A DNA stretch of 46,185 nt from Candidatus Gastranaerophilales bacterium (GCA_947584965.1 CANPWQ010000011.1:1-46185); one strand, 5' to 3'; shown: positions 8,117-15,609, counted from the first letter of the stretch. Made by a program: numbers and translations. The notes: a model not told the origin generated them from the letters alone.

Positions 8117-8145
8117 ATTTTAAATAAAACATATTTAATATTCAA
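8117..8145 (-). promoter_or_regulatory. rplJ promoter
   Basis: On the minus strand TTGAAT (8140-8145) and TAAAAT (8117-8122) are separated by 17 bp. The predicted transcription start is near 8110, exactly at the 5' end of the L10-type leader. Confidence 0.65.
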
Positions 8146-8268
8146 CTGTTTTTTTATTTTTATTGTTAAGTTTTGTAAATATATATAACTAAATTAGTCA
8201 ATTTAAAGTTAGTATATACGTTTTATATATTATAAGTACGTAGATATTCATAAGAGAAAGAGGATATT

Positions 8269-9177
8269 ATGAAAATAGATTCTAATTCACAATATTATAA
8301 TACTAATTTTTCTGAATGTAGTATTACTTTAAACACTAATAATGTTCCAAAATGCAAAGGTGTTGAAAAATCTAATCCTAATGCTAATCAAGAACCTAAA
8401 ACGTATGAAGTACAAAGTGGTGACTGCTTATGGAACATTGTTAAAAATGAGTATGGTTTAAATAATAGTACGGAAATATCTAATAAAATATATGAAATTG
8501 CTAAAGATAATAATATTAGCAATATAAATTTGATATATGCAGGTAGCACACTTGTTCTTTCAGGGTTATATGAAGACGAAAAACCTGCTGATATTAATGA
8601 AACTGCTTTAAAAGTTGATGAATTTGAAAAGTGGAATTCAACCAAAAATGCTGAAAAATATTTACAGGGTGAGCAAATAGAAGATTTTCAAATGTTTGAT
8701 TTTGAAAATGGGGATTATGAAGAATATTTTTCTAAATTAAAAGATTTTTCTCAAGAATACATTAATAAATATGATAAAGATGGAGATAAATCCTTAAGTA
8801 AAGAGGAATTTATAGAACTAGGAATGTCTGGTATCGATTTTGATAAAGAATATGTTGAATCGTTAGGATATGAGTATAGCGAGGAAACAGCAAAAATGTT
8901 GGAAGATAACCAAAAGTCAATATTGTCTATATTATATAAAGGTTTCAACATGAATGATCAAGAGGGTATTCAAGCCGATGAGTTAGCATCTCAATTCTTA
9001 GTGGCTGATTTTTATGATGATCCGGATGGAAGACCTGATGGAAAAATAAATTTTGAAACATATAATTCCTTTGCATCTAATCCTATTGCTTTTGATGAAA
9101 ATGGGAAAGCGGTAGTTTCAGAAGATTATCTATACCAAGTTTATGATAGAAAAGCATTATGGGAACAAGTTTTTTAA
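8269..9177 (+). CDS. LysM and EF-hand domain protein
   Basis: This 302-residue protein combines a LysM module (about residues 45-97: YEVQSGDCLWNIVKNEYG through AGSTLVL) with an EF-hand loop DKDGDKSLSKEE (169-180). A second, longer Asp/Gly-rich calcium loop lies near 250-263 (DDPDGRPDGKINFE). LysM binds peptidoglycan or chitin-like glycans. There is no classical signal peptide, so how the protein meets its ligand is unclear; it may act in the cytoplasm or use another route. The ATG at 8269 follows an AGAGG ribosome site. Upstream is an AT-rich divergent region shared with the rplJ leader, and a terminator follows. The protein is very acidic. Confidence 0.85.
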   Translation: MKIDSNSQYYNTNFSECSITLNTNNVPKCKGVEKSNPNANQEPKTYEVQSGDCLWNIVKNEYGLNNSTEISNKIYEIAKDNNISNINLIYAGSTLVLSGLYEDEKPADINETALKVDEFEKWNSTKNAEKYLQGEQIEDFQMFDFENGDYEEYFSKLKDFSQEYINKYDKDGDKSLSKEEFIELGMSGIDFDKEYVESLGYEYSEETAKMLEDNQKSILSILYKGFNMNDQEGIQADELASQFLVADFYDDPDGRPDGKINFETYNSFASNPIAFDENGKAVVSEDYLYQVYDRKALWEQVF

Positions 9178-9202
9178 TATTAAAAATATAAAAATAAATT
9201 AT

Positions 9203-9230
9203 AAAGGGCAATCGTTAGATTGCTCTTTTT
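9203..9230 (+). terminator. Terminator of the LysM/EF-hand gene
   Basis: An 11-bp stem with one G-U pair (9203-9213 with 9218-9228, core GGCAATC/GATTGCTC) and a 4-nt loop is followed by a T-run. Confidence 0.85.
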
Positions 9231-9235
9231 GATAT

Positions 9236-9264
9236 TTGCAAAGTTAAACCTTATCTGATACAAT
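9236..9264 (+). promoter_or_regulatory. infC promoter (extended -10)
   Basis: TTGCAA (9236-9241) and TACAAT (9259-9264) are spaced by 17 bp, with TGA directly before the -10 (extended -10, TGATACAAT). The predicted start is near 9271, giving a leader of about 24 nt. Confidence 0.75.
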
Positions 9265-9294
9265 GATAGCGTTACAAATTAGGAGGATAGAAAA

Positions 9295-9816
9295 ATTAGC
9301 AGAGAAAATGGCAGACTTAATGAGCTTTTAAACAGAAATATAAGAGCTAAAGAGGTTAGATTGATTGATGATGAGGGTAATAACCACGGTGTAGTTGCAA
9401 CATCAAAAGCTCTATTAATGGCAGAAGACAAAGGTCTGGATTTAGTGATTGTTTCTCCTAATCAAGAACCGCCTGTTGCTAAAATTTTAGATTACGGTAA
9501 ATACCGTTATGAAGTTGAAAAACGGGCTAAAGAATCTAAGAAAAAACAGCATACCGTTGATATTAAGGAAGTTAAAGTAAGATATAAAATTGATGTTAAT
9601 GATTATAATGTCAAAATCAACAGTATTAAAAAGTTTATAGCAAAGGGAAATAAAGTCAAAGTAGTAGTTATGCTTCGAGGCAGAGAAATGCAGCACTCTC
9701 ACCTTGCTTATGACTTAGCAAACAGATTTTTAACCGACCTTGAGGGTGAAAAACTGACTGTTGAAAAGAAACCCTCCATGGACGGCAGAAATGTTGTTAC
9801 TATTTTAGCTCCGTAG
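9295..9816 (+). CDS. infC: Translation initiation factor IF-3, AUU start codon
   Basis: IF-3 binds the 30S subunit, prevents premature 50S joining and checks the start codon. The protein is 173 residues if translation starts at the ATT codon at 9295. That codon is preceded by a perfect AGGAGG (9281-9286, 8-nt spacing), and the reading frame is closed by a stop at 9280. No ATG, GTG or TTG fits: the first TTG (9361) would remove the conserved N-terminus (REngrLNELLNRNIRAKEVRLID). AUU is the known infC start in many bacteria, where it lets IF-3 repress its own translation. The C-terminal domain contains VKVRYKIDVNDY and KVKVVVMLRGREMQH. The 3' end overlaps the convergent radical SAM gene by 17 bp. 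Confidence 0.96.
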   Translation: MSRENGRLNELLNRNIRAKEVRLIDDEGNNHGVVATSKALLMAEDKGLDLVIVSPNQEPPVAKILDYGKYRYEVEKRAKESKKKQHTVDIKEVKVRYKIDVNDYNVKINSIKKFIAKGNKVKVVVMLRGREMQHSHLAYDLANRFLTDLEGEKLTVEKKPSMDGRNVVTILAP

Positions 9817-10741
9817 TTTCTTCACCTTTTTTTGGTACATATATCCATTCTTCAATCTTTTTGGAAGATACTCCCCACTTCATTCCAAATATTCTGTTTC
9901 TCCAATTACAATATCTGCAAAACGGAATAGGTTTGGCAAGAAAGTTAAGTATCTCTTGGATATTTTGGGCTTTATAAATATCTATTCCGTCACGGTCTGA
10001 AAGCTCTAAATGTTGATTAAAATATTTATTAAAATGTCTTGCGTAAGGTGCCATACAACAAGTATATAATTTCCCTTTTACAAGCTGTATACATATATTT
10101 GAGTGTCCGCATGTTAAAAAACTTTTTCTTGCATTTTGATTTCCGTTTATGTCCAGTGTGTATTTATAAGAAGTTTTTAATGTTTTTTCTCCCGCAAAAA
10201 ATTTTAATTGAACGTCGAATTTTTCACATTTTTCTTTTATTTTTTTCCAATCAATTTTAATTGGGTATTTTGTAGGAGCTAATATAATATTATTTTTGCT
10301 TAATCCCTCAAAAAATGAGTCATCCTGATCAAGTAGTAAAGTACCGTTAGTTATAAATTCTATTCTTGTTTCGGGAAAATACTTTCTTGCTATTTCCGTA
10401 TATTTTACTGCATTAGGATTTAATAAAGGTTCTCCGCCGAGAAGTCTGATTCTAACTAATTGATTTGTTAATTCCGATAATCTTTTTAAATCTTTTTCAT
10501 ATTCTTCTAAAGATAAAAATTCCGGTTCGGCTAAAGTGGAAAAATGTGTGCATCCTTTGCAATTTAAGTTACAATGTTCAGTTAAATGTACTTCTAAATT
10601 AGGTAAGATGACATGAGGTGTTATTTTCATAATATAAGATAGCGGACTTTTTTTAGGTAGTTTCGTTTTAATTCTAAGTCCGAGTATCTTTTTAACTTTG
10701 TGCTCACCTATAATTAACTCGGAATATAAAAAATTATTCAT
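9800..10741 (-). CDS. Radical SAM/SPASM-type protein, probably surface-glycan related
   Basis: This 313-residue protein has the radical SAM [4Fe-4S] motif CNLNCKGC (Cys at residues 57, 61 and 64) and the GGE motif (LLGGEPLLNP). A C-terminal Cys-rich region (TCGHSNIC, YTCCMAP, FCRYCNW) is typical of SPASM/twitch auxiliary clusters. The N-terminal phrase KKILGLRIKTK resembles a short motif common in capsule and polysaccharide gene clusters, so a glycan-modifying role is an inference. I chose the ATG at 10741 because AAAGG lies 7 nt upstream; the ATG 15 bp earlier has no site. The gene lies antisense between infC and rpmI and splits the usual infC-rpmI-rplT operon. Its stop overlaps the end of infC. 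Confidence 0.85.
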   Translation of the reverse strand: MNNFLYSELIIGEHKVKKILGLRIKTKLPKKSPLSYIMKITPHVILPNLEVHLTEHCNLNCKGCTHFSTLAEPEFLSLEEYEKDLKRLSELTNQLVRIRLLGGEPLLNPNAVKYTEIARKYFPETRIEFITNGTLLLDQDDSFFEGLSKNNIILAPTKYPIKIDWKKIKEKCEKFDVQLKFFAGEKTLKTSYKYTLDINGNQNARKSFLTCGHSNICIQLVKGKLYTCCMAPYARHFNKYFNQHLELSDRDGIDIYKAQNIQEILNFLAKPIPFCRYCNWRNRIFGMKWGVSSKKIEEWIYVPKKGEETTELK

Positions 10742-10788
10742 GATTAAACCTTTCATTTTTTTTAATTATAGTTTAAAAATAATTTTAT

Positions 10789-10855
10789 TTGCAATGTAAT
10801 ATTTTTATTCTAAAATATAAAATATAAGGTTTGAGAATGCGGAGGCATGTCGCAT
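10789..10855 (+). promoter_or_regulatory. rpmI-rplT promoter and leader hairpin
   Basis: TTGCAA (10789-10794) and TAAAAT (10811-10816) are spaced by 16 bp, with a predicted start near 10823. The leader then forms a 5-bp hairpin ATGCG/CGCAT (10837-10841 with 10851-10855) about 40 nt before rpmI. In other bacteria L20 regulates this operon through leader RNA; whether this hairpin does so is unproven. Confidence 0.5.
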
Positions 10856-10895
10856 AATCGACCGTTTTGTAAGTCAATTAAAAAAGGAGAAAACT

Positions 10896-11111
10896 ATGCC
10901 TAAAATGAAAACACACCGCAGTGGTGCCAAAAGGTATAAAATTACTGCCGGCGGTAAAATTTTAAGAAGAAAAGCAGGTAAAGGTCACTTACTTCAGCAC
11001 AAAAGTGCATCAAGAAAAAGGAAACTTTCTTCTATGATTGAAGTTTCTGCTACACACAGAAACTTGGTATTAAAAGAACTTCCGTATGCGAAGTGCAGAA
11101 AATCTAATTAA
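10896..11111 (+). CDS. rpmI: 50S ribosomal protein L35
   Basis: This 71-residue basic protein begins with PKMKTHRSGAKRYKITAGGK, the L35 signature, and continues with KAGKGHLLQHKSASRKRKLS. A ribosome site (AAAGGAG) precedes the ATG. It is followed by rplT after 18 bp. infC, its normal upstream neighbour, is more than 1 kb away on the far side of an inverted radical SAM gene, so rpmI-rplT relies on its own promoter. Confidence 0.98.
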   Translation: MPKMKTHRSGAKRYKITAGGKILRRKAGKGHLLQHKSASRKRKLSSMIEVSATHRNLVLKELPYAKCRKSN

Positions 11112-11129
11112 TGAAGAAAGGAATGAATT

Positions 11130-11480
11130 ATGAGAGTTAAACGTGGTAACGTCTTAAGAAAAAGACATAAAAAAATATTAAAATTAGCAAAAGGCTTTAA
11201 AGGCGCAAGAAGCAGAATTTTCAAAGTTGCAAATACTGCAGTTATGAAAAAACTTAAATATCAATACAGAGACAGACGCCATTTAAAAAGAAATATGCGT
11301 CGTTTGTGGATTGTAAGAATTAATGCAGCAGTAAGACAACAAGGGATTAGCTATTCTAAGTTTATGAATGCACTTAAAAAATCTCAAATTACCGTTAACA
11401 GAAAAATGCTTGCTGATTTAGCGGTTAATGAGCCTGATGCTTTTTCAATTATTGTTGAAACTGCAAAATCTGCTAAATAG
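11130..11480 (+). CDS. rplT: 50S ribosomal protein L20
   Basis: L20 is an early assembly protein of the large subunit, and in other bacteria it represses its own operon. The 116-residue sequence has the characteristic [20 protein letters not shown] start and [20 protein letters not shown]. The length is normal. The ATG follows GAAAGGA. A strong intrinsic terminator lies 20 bp downstream of the stop. Confidence 0.98.
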   Translation: MRVKRGNVLRKRHKKILKLAKGFKGARSRIFKVANTAVMKKLKYQYRDRRHLKRNMRRLWIVRINAAVRQQGISYSKFMNALKKSQITVNRKMLADLAVNEPDAFSIIVETAKSAK

Positions 11481-11500
11481 AGCATTAAAATTGAATACAA

Positions 11501-11531
11501 AAGAGAACCTTTATAAGGTTCTCTTTTTTTA
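11501..11531 (+). terminator. Terminator of rpmI-rplT
   Basis: A perfect 11-bp stem (11501-11511 with 11515-11525, core GAGAACC/GGTTCTC) with a 3-nt loop is followed by a run of T. Confidence 0.92.
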
Positions 11532-11582
11532 TTAAGAAAATTAATATATAAGAAGTATATATGTTATATATATAATAAAATG

Positions 11583-11677
11583 GGAATAGTAATAATAAGT
11601 CAAATTTCTTTATTACTTATTTTCCTTCACTCCTTTTCTCCATAACAAGACTGTGGTCGCGATGCGACCTTTTTTTT
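11583..11677 (+). ncRNA. Candidate small RNA with CU-rich segment and own terminator
   Basis: This stretch has no open frame but carries transcript signals. A TATAAT lies at 11571-11576 (weak -35), and a textbook terminator lies at 11655-11677 (GGTCGC, GAT loop, GCGACC, eight T). This terminator is separate from the rplT terminator 130 bp upstream. The predicted RNA is about 95 nt. It has a 5' hairpin (AATAAGT pairing with ACTTATT), then an unpaired pyrimidine tract (TTCCTTCACTCCTTTTCTCC) complementary to Shine-Dalgarno sequences, then the terminator stem. This layout is typical of trans-acting small RNAs. No expression evidence is available. Confidence 0.5.
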
Positions 11678-11680
11678 GCG

Positions 11681-11749
11681 CCCGCAGAGCGGGTTCCAAG
11701 TTGGGCTTAAATATAATAAGTCAGACTAATTTTGAAGCTGCCGCTGCAG
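11681..11749 (+). repeat. 69-nt structured repeat, copy 1
   Basis: This copy runs from CCCGCAGAGCGGG to CTGCCGCTGCAG. Internal hairpins are CCCGC/GCGGG with an AGA loop at the left, and GCTGC/GCAGC at the right end (it uses the base after the core). The middle (TTGGGCTTAAATATAATAAG) is almost invariant between copies. It is followed by GAGCCCGAGGGAGCAACAAC. It begins directly after the T-run of the candidate small RNA. Confidence 0.9.
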
Positions 11750-11849
11750 CCGAGCCCGAGGGAGCAACAACCCGACCGAGTGCAAAAAAACGTTAGTTTT
11801 TTGTAACGAGGTTGCAGGGGTTGTGCGAACAGGAAAATCCAAGACAGCA

Positions 11850-11918
11850 CCCGCAGAGCGGGTTCCAAGTTGGGCTTAAATATAATAAGTCAGTCCAATT
11901 TTGAAGCTGCCGCTGCAG
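11850..11918 (+). repeat. 69-nt structured repeat, copy 2
   Basis: This copy has exactly the same length as copy 1 and differs at only a few positions (GTCC instead of GACT in the middle). It is preceded by CCAAGACAGCA, shared with copies 3 and 4. It is followed by a second CGCAGAGCGG hairpin and a GAGCGAAGCGG-rich spacer up to about 12030 that has no gene. Confidence 0.9.
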
Positions 11919-12039
11919 TCCGCAGAGCGGATTTGAGCGAAGCGGAACGCCGAAGTTGCGCCGAAAAAATGAGCGAAAATTTTGCGAAAGCAAAATGCAG
12001 CGAATGTGTTGAAGGCGTGAAGCAAAAACCAAGACAGCG

Positions 12040-12108
12040 CCCGCAGAGCGGGTTTCAAGTTGGGCTCAAATATAATAAATCAGACCAATTTTGAAGCTGC
12101 CGCTGCAG
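12040..12108 (+). repeat. 69-nt structured repeat, copy 3
   Basis: This copy has the same length and ends, with CTCAAATATAATAAATCAG in the middle. It is preceded by CCAAGACAGCG and followed by CGCAGGGCGG and the same GAGCCCGAGGGAGCAAAAAC tail as copy 1. Copies 1-3 are spaced 169 and 190 bp apart. The array ends about 90 bp before the 3' end of the small gene at 12196-12462. Confidence 0.9.
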
Positions 12109-12195
12109 TCCGCAGGGCGGAGCTGTGCGAAGCGAACGAGCCCGAGGGAGCAAAAACCCGACCAACTCAAAAACAGTATTTTATATCCCGAAAAA

Positions 12196-12462
12196 CTACA
12201 TTTTAACATTAAATGTGGAGGTAGGCTGCCCCTCACGCATTACCTGCCCAAGCGCATATATTTGCGCATTATAATTATTAATTTCTCTTGCGACTTCACC
12301 TGAAAAAACTTTATCATGTTCATCAAGATAATTTAAAAACGGATTTACGGAAATATTTTCAATTTCCTGTTTAACAACTTTTTGAACTTCCTGTATAGTT
12401 TTTTTCGGAATTGCTATATTTATTCCGAAAGGGTTATTTGATATAAAATTATTATTTGTCAT
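12196..12462 (-). CDS. Small hypothetical protein (88 residues)
   Basis: I do not recognise this protein. It has a hydrophilic N-terminus rich in Asn (TNNNFISNNPFGINIAIPKK), a central charged helix (about residues 22-60) and a C-terminal segment GQVMREGQPTSTFNVKM. There is no signal peptide or membrane segment. It has codon use like its neighbours, and AAGGAA lies about 9 nt upstream of the ATG, so I think it is real. It is divergent from the membrane-protein gene at 12609, with a 146-bp promoter region between them. Its 3' end faces the repeat array, and no terminator is obvious behind it. Confidence 0.6.
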   Translation of the reverse strand: MTNNNFISNNPFGINIAIPKKTIQEVQKVVKQEIENISVNPFLNYLDEHDKVFSGEVAREINNYNAQIYALGQVMREGQPTSTFNVKM

Positions 12463-12550
12463 AAATATATTTCCTTAAAAAATATATCGGCAGAATGCCC
12501 ATAAAACTTTAATGATTTTTCTTGATATGTAAAGAAAAAATACAAAATTG

Positions 12551-12579
12551 TTACAAATCGAATATTGTTTTGATACAAT
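12551..12579 (+). promoter_or_regulatory. Extended -10 promoter upstream of the membrane hypothetical
   Basis: TTACAA (12551-12556) and TACAAT (12574-12579) are 17 bp apart, with TGA directly before the -10 (TGATACAAT), as in the promoters of infC and the vWA gene. The predicted start is near 12586. Confidence 0.6.
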
Positions 12580-12608
12580 GGTAAACGGTATGCAATGCTT
12601 TAAAGGAA

Positions 12609-14333
12609 TTGGTAAGAAAAAAAGATAAAAGAAAAGCATGGCAAAAAAAAATTTTACCGATTTTAAGATTAGGGAAAAGACTCAAATATATGATACAAGC
12701 AATAAAACAGCCTACTATTGAAGCTACAAATAATATTAATAAAAAAGAACAGTCATTTAAAGGTCCTGTTATAGGGTTACTTAGAGGTATAAATCAAAAT
12801 CCGGCTCTTGGTGCTTGTGCGGTTGATTTGTGTTCAATGGTAATCCCGAGAACTGCGATTGAGTTTAAAAATAGAGGAACACAAGCGGGAATTGAGGCTG
12901 CTTTTAGAGAGGGTGCAAGCTGTATAATACATGCCTGTGTCGGTTTAATCGGACTTGCAGCGGGATGTTTGGTGTCAGGTAAATTTAATCAAACAAACTC
13001 TATCAAGGCGCAAAATATATTTGCGAATGCAGATACTATTGCAAATATGGCAGAAGTATGGAAAAAATCGGGCGGGACTTCAGAGCAATTTTTTACTGCA
13101 TTTTTGGAAAATATAAAAGGTTTAAACGGTGAAAATTGGAAAACAATTTCAGCTGAAGTAAAAGGGTCTGTAAAAGGAAATCTTGTAAAACTTGCTGAGA
13201 AAACAGCTCAATTATCCTCAACAAACGGTAGTGAAAAAAGTAAACTTCTTAGTGAAATTAAAAATTTAAAGAATTTAGTTAATGCTCAAATTATTAAGGA
13301 TACGGGGGCGCAAGCATCTTTTCGGCTGAATTCAATTAAGGATGAAGCGGGAAATGTATTAAATAAGGGGGTTAGCGCAAGTCTTGGTGAACTTATTGAT
13401 AATGCGGTATTGCTTTCAAATTCTTTTAAAACAAAAACAAAAGAAAAGTTACCAGAGTTTGTTAAAGCACTTTCAAAAAATAAGATACAAACAACTCTTA
13501 TAGGGTTAGGGATTAGTGCTTTATTATGTATGGGTGTTCAGCCGTTAAACAGATATTTAACTAAAAAACGTACGGGGCAAGACGGATTTGTAGGTGTTGA
13601 AAATAAAAAAGCAAATAACTCAAAAGGTTTTAAATTCTTAAAAACGGCATTTGGTGTTGCATTCCCGATTTTTGCCATTAGTACTATAGGTAATCCTAAG
13701 TCGTTAATTTCTAATGTTCAATTTAACAGCAAAATCCCGTCAATTAATCAATTTAAATTCTTATACGGATTAACAATCGGGTCAAGATTTCTTGCTGCAA
13801 GAGATCAAAATGAATTAAGAGAGAGTGTTATTAAAGATACTCTTGGTTTTACTAATTGGCTCATACTTGGCGGTGTTGTTTCAAAATTAATTGCAAGAGG
13901 TATAGGCGGTAAAGATTTAATTAATAATCCCGTTGCTCAAACAGGGAAAAAAGGGTTATTGTATGCTTGGAATTGGCTTACTAAAACTTCCGTTAAATCT
14001 TATGATGAAGTTCTTATGCCCGCTGCAAAAAATATTGTTGAAAACGGTAAAATGATTAAATTTTCTCAACTCTTTAAAGTTGCGGATAAAGATATTAAAT
14101 CAAAAATATTTAAGATTGCGGGTTCTCAAATAGCGGGTTACTTATATTCAGGGCTTGTATTGGGTGTAGGAATAGCAAAATTAAATATATTTATTACCAA
14201 ACAAATTGAGGCCAGAAGAAAAGAGGGTAAGAAAATGGCTGATAAAGTAAACGGTAATGAAAAACTCGATATTGAGTACCTTGCTCAAATGCAAAATAAG
14301 TTGAGTTCTGTATTTAAAGAGTTTAATAATTAA
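12609..14333 (+). CDS. Large membrane-associated hypothetical protein
   Basis: I do not recognise a characterised family. The 574 residues show several hydrophobic stretches: ACIIHACVGLIGLAAGCLV-like near 105-123, IQTTLIGLGISALLCMGV near 300, FGVAFPIFAISTIG near 350, LGFTNWLILGGVV near 415 and YLYSGLVLGVGIAKLNIFI near 520. Basic, helical soluble regions separate them. The start is uncertain. A TTG at 12609 has AAAGGA only 1-2 nt upstream, while an ATG at 12690 (547 residues) has AGGGA about 15 nt upstream and removes a very basic extension. The gene has its own promoter and is followed after 50 bp by cca, which also has its own promoter. I infer a lineage-specific inner-membrane protein of unknown role. 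Confidence 0.75.
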   Translation: MVRKKDKRKAWQKKILPILRLGKRLKYMIQAIKQPTIEATNNINKKEQSFKGPVIGLLRGINQNPALGACAVDLCSMVIPRTAIEFKNRGTQAGIEAAFREGASCIIHACVGLIGLAAGCLVSGKFNQTNSIKAQNIFANADTIANMAEVWKKSGGTSEQFFTAFLENIKGLNGENWKTISAEVKGSVKGNLVKLAEKTAQLSSTNGSEKSKLLSEIKNLKNLVNAQIIKDTGAQASFRLNSIKDEAGNVLNKGVSASLGELIDNAVLLSNSFKTKTKEKLPEFVKALSKNKIQTTLIGLGISALLCMGVQPLNRYLTKKRTGQDGFVGVENKKANNSKGFKFLKTAFGVAFPIFAISTIGNPKSLISNVQFNSKIPSINQFKFLYGLTIGSRFLAARDQNELRESVIKDTLGFTNWLILGGVVSKLIARGIGGKDLINNPVAQTGKKGLLYAWNWLTKTSVKSYDEVLMPAAKNIVENGKMIKFSQLFKVADKDIKSKIFKIAGSQIAGYLYSGLVLGVGIAKLNIFITKQIEARRKEGKKMADKVNGNEKLDIEYLAQMQNKLSSVFKEFNN

Positions 14334-14334
14334 T

Positions 14335-14364
14335 TTGACGCTTTTACTTTGCAAATGTTAAAAT
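14335..14364 (+). promoter_or_regulatory. cca promoter
   Basis: TTGACG (14335-14340) and TAAAAT (14359-14364) are 18 bp apart. The predicted transcription start near 14371 lies after the first in-frame ATG (14365) and before the second (14386), so it decides the start codon. Confidence 0.7.
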
Positions 14365-14385
14365 ATGTCCATAAAAAGAGAAAAT

Positions 14386-15609
14386 ATGTCAATTTTTTTG
14401 GATAAAGAATTTAATGCTTTATTAAGCGAAAATTATAAGTCGGCTATTTTGCTTGCCGCGAAAGCTGCGGATGATTTTGGCATTCAAATATTTTTAATAG
14501 GCGGAATTGTTCGTGATTTGTTGCTTGACAATTCAATAAAGGATATAGATATTGCCGTTCAAGGTGATGCGGTTAAATTTGCGGATTTTCTTGCAAAGAA
14601 ATTTTCCTGTAAAGTTATTGCGGTTCAAGAAAATTTGAGAACGACGAAAGTAGAATTTCCTTCGGGAGTTATTATTGATTTTGCCTCTACAAGGCAGGAG
14701 AAATATGAAAAATCCGGAGTTCTTCCTATTGCTTATAATTTCGGCTGCAATCTCGAAGAAGATGTAAAAAGGCGTGATTTTACTATTAACACTCTTGCAT
14801 TAGGATTAAATAAATCGCAAATGTATGAGCTTATTGATTTTTGCGGCGGGTATGTTGATATTATAAATAAAAAAATAAGAATTCTGCATAAAAAAAGTTT
14901 TATTGATGACCCGTCAAGAATTGTAAGGGCTTTAAAATTTAAAATCCGATTTGGGTTTGATATTGATAATAATACTTATAACCTTATGCAAAATTATCTT
15001 TCGGATGTTGATAATTTAATGCCGCTTGAACGGATAAAAAATGAACTGTATCAGTATTTTAATATTAAAGATAAAAAAGTATATTCGTATTTAATTGAAA
15101 CAAATGCTTATAAATTATTATGTGATAATCCGTTAACAAATGTGGATTTTGAAAGGCTAAAGACTGATTTTATAAAAAATCTTTTTAATAAAGATGATTT
15201 ATGGGTTATTTATATGTCTTTACTGTTAATTAATTCAAATTATTCTGTTCAACGGCTTAATTTGACATCGTATGAACAAAAAATTATTAATGAGGTAAAA
15301 TTTTTATATTCAAACACCCGTAATATTTTAACGGATAATTTTGAAATATATTCTGTTTACGGCAAAATTAATATTATTTCGCTTGTGATTTATTATTTAA
15401 TTACGGGAAATAATAGTGTAAAAAAATATATAACCGAGTTAAAAGATATAAAAGTATTAATAAACGGAAATGACCTTATATCGCTTGGTTTTATGCCATC
15501 TGAAAAATTCGGCGGATATTTTGAGAAAATTTTAAAAGAAAAATTAAACGGAAAATTAAAAACTAAAGCAGAAGAATTAGAATTTATAAAAAAAGAAGAA
15601 AAGAAATAA
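14386..15609 (+). CDS. cca: CCA-adding enzyme / tRNA nucleotidyltransferase (class II)
   Basis: This enzyme adds or repairs the 3' CCA end of tRNAs; some family members are poly(A) polymerases instead. The class II motifs are visible: IGGIVRDLL (flexible loop region), DIDIAV with the two catalytic carboxylates, RRDFTINTLAL (ribose and base selection) and DDPSRIVRALKFKIRFGF. I prefer the ATG at 14386 (407 residues) to the ATG at 14365, because the promoter places the mRNA start near 14371 and AAGAGA precedes the second ATG. The C-terminal half is divergent and helical, as is usual. A bidirectional terminator separates the gene from metK. Confidence 0.92.
   Translation: MSIFLDKEFNALLSENYKSAILLAAKAADDFGIQIFLIGGIVRDLLLDNSIKDIDIAVQGDAVKFADFLAKKFSCKVIAVQENLRTTKVEFPSGVIIDFASTRQEKYEKSGVLPIAYNFGCNLEEDVKRRDFTINTLALGLNKSQMYELIDFCGGYVDIINKKIRILHKKSFIDDPSRIVRALKFKIRFGFDIDNNTYNLMQNYLSDVDNLMPLERIKNELYQYFNIKDKKVYSYLIETNAYKLLCDNPLTNVDFERLKTDFIKNLFNKDDLWVIYMSLLLINSNYSVQRLNLTSYEQKIINEVKFLYSNTRNILTDNFEIYSVYGKINIISLVIYYLITGNNSVKKYITELKDIKVLINGNDLISLGFMPSEKFGGYFEKILKEKLNGKLKTKAEELEFIKKEEKK

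Noticed and set aside
11681-12108. Integron attC sites
   Set aside because: No GTTRRRY-type core sites, no gene cassettes between the repeats, and the recombinase at 175-717 is not an integron integrase by visible features.
11681-12180. CRISPR array
   Set aside because: The repeats are 69 nt with internal hairpins, spaced 169 and 190 bp apart, with related rather than unique spacers, and no cas gene is near.
11793-12303. Several short open frames across the repeat array
   Set aside because: They repeat the same residues in several frames, which reflects the repeat and not protein selection; no ribosome sites.
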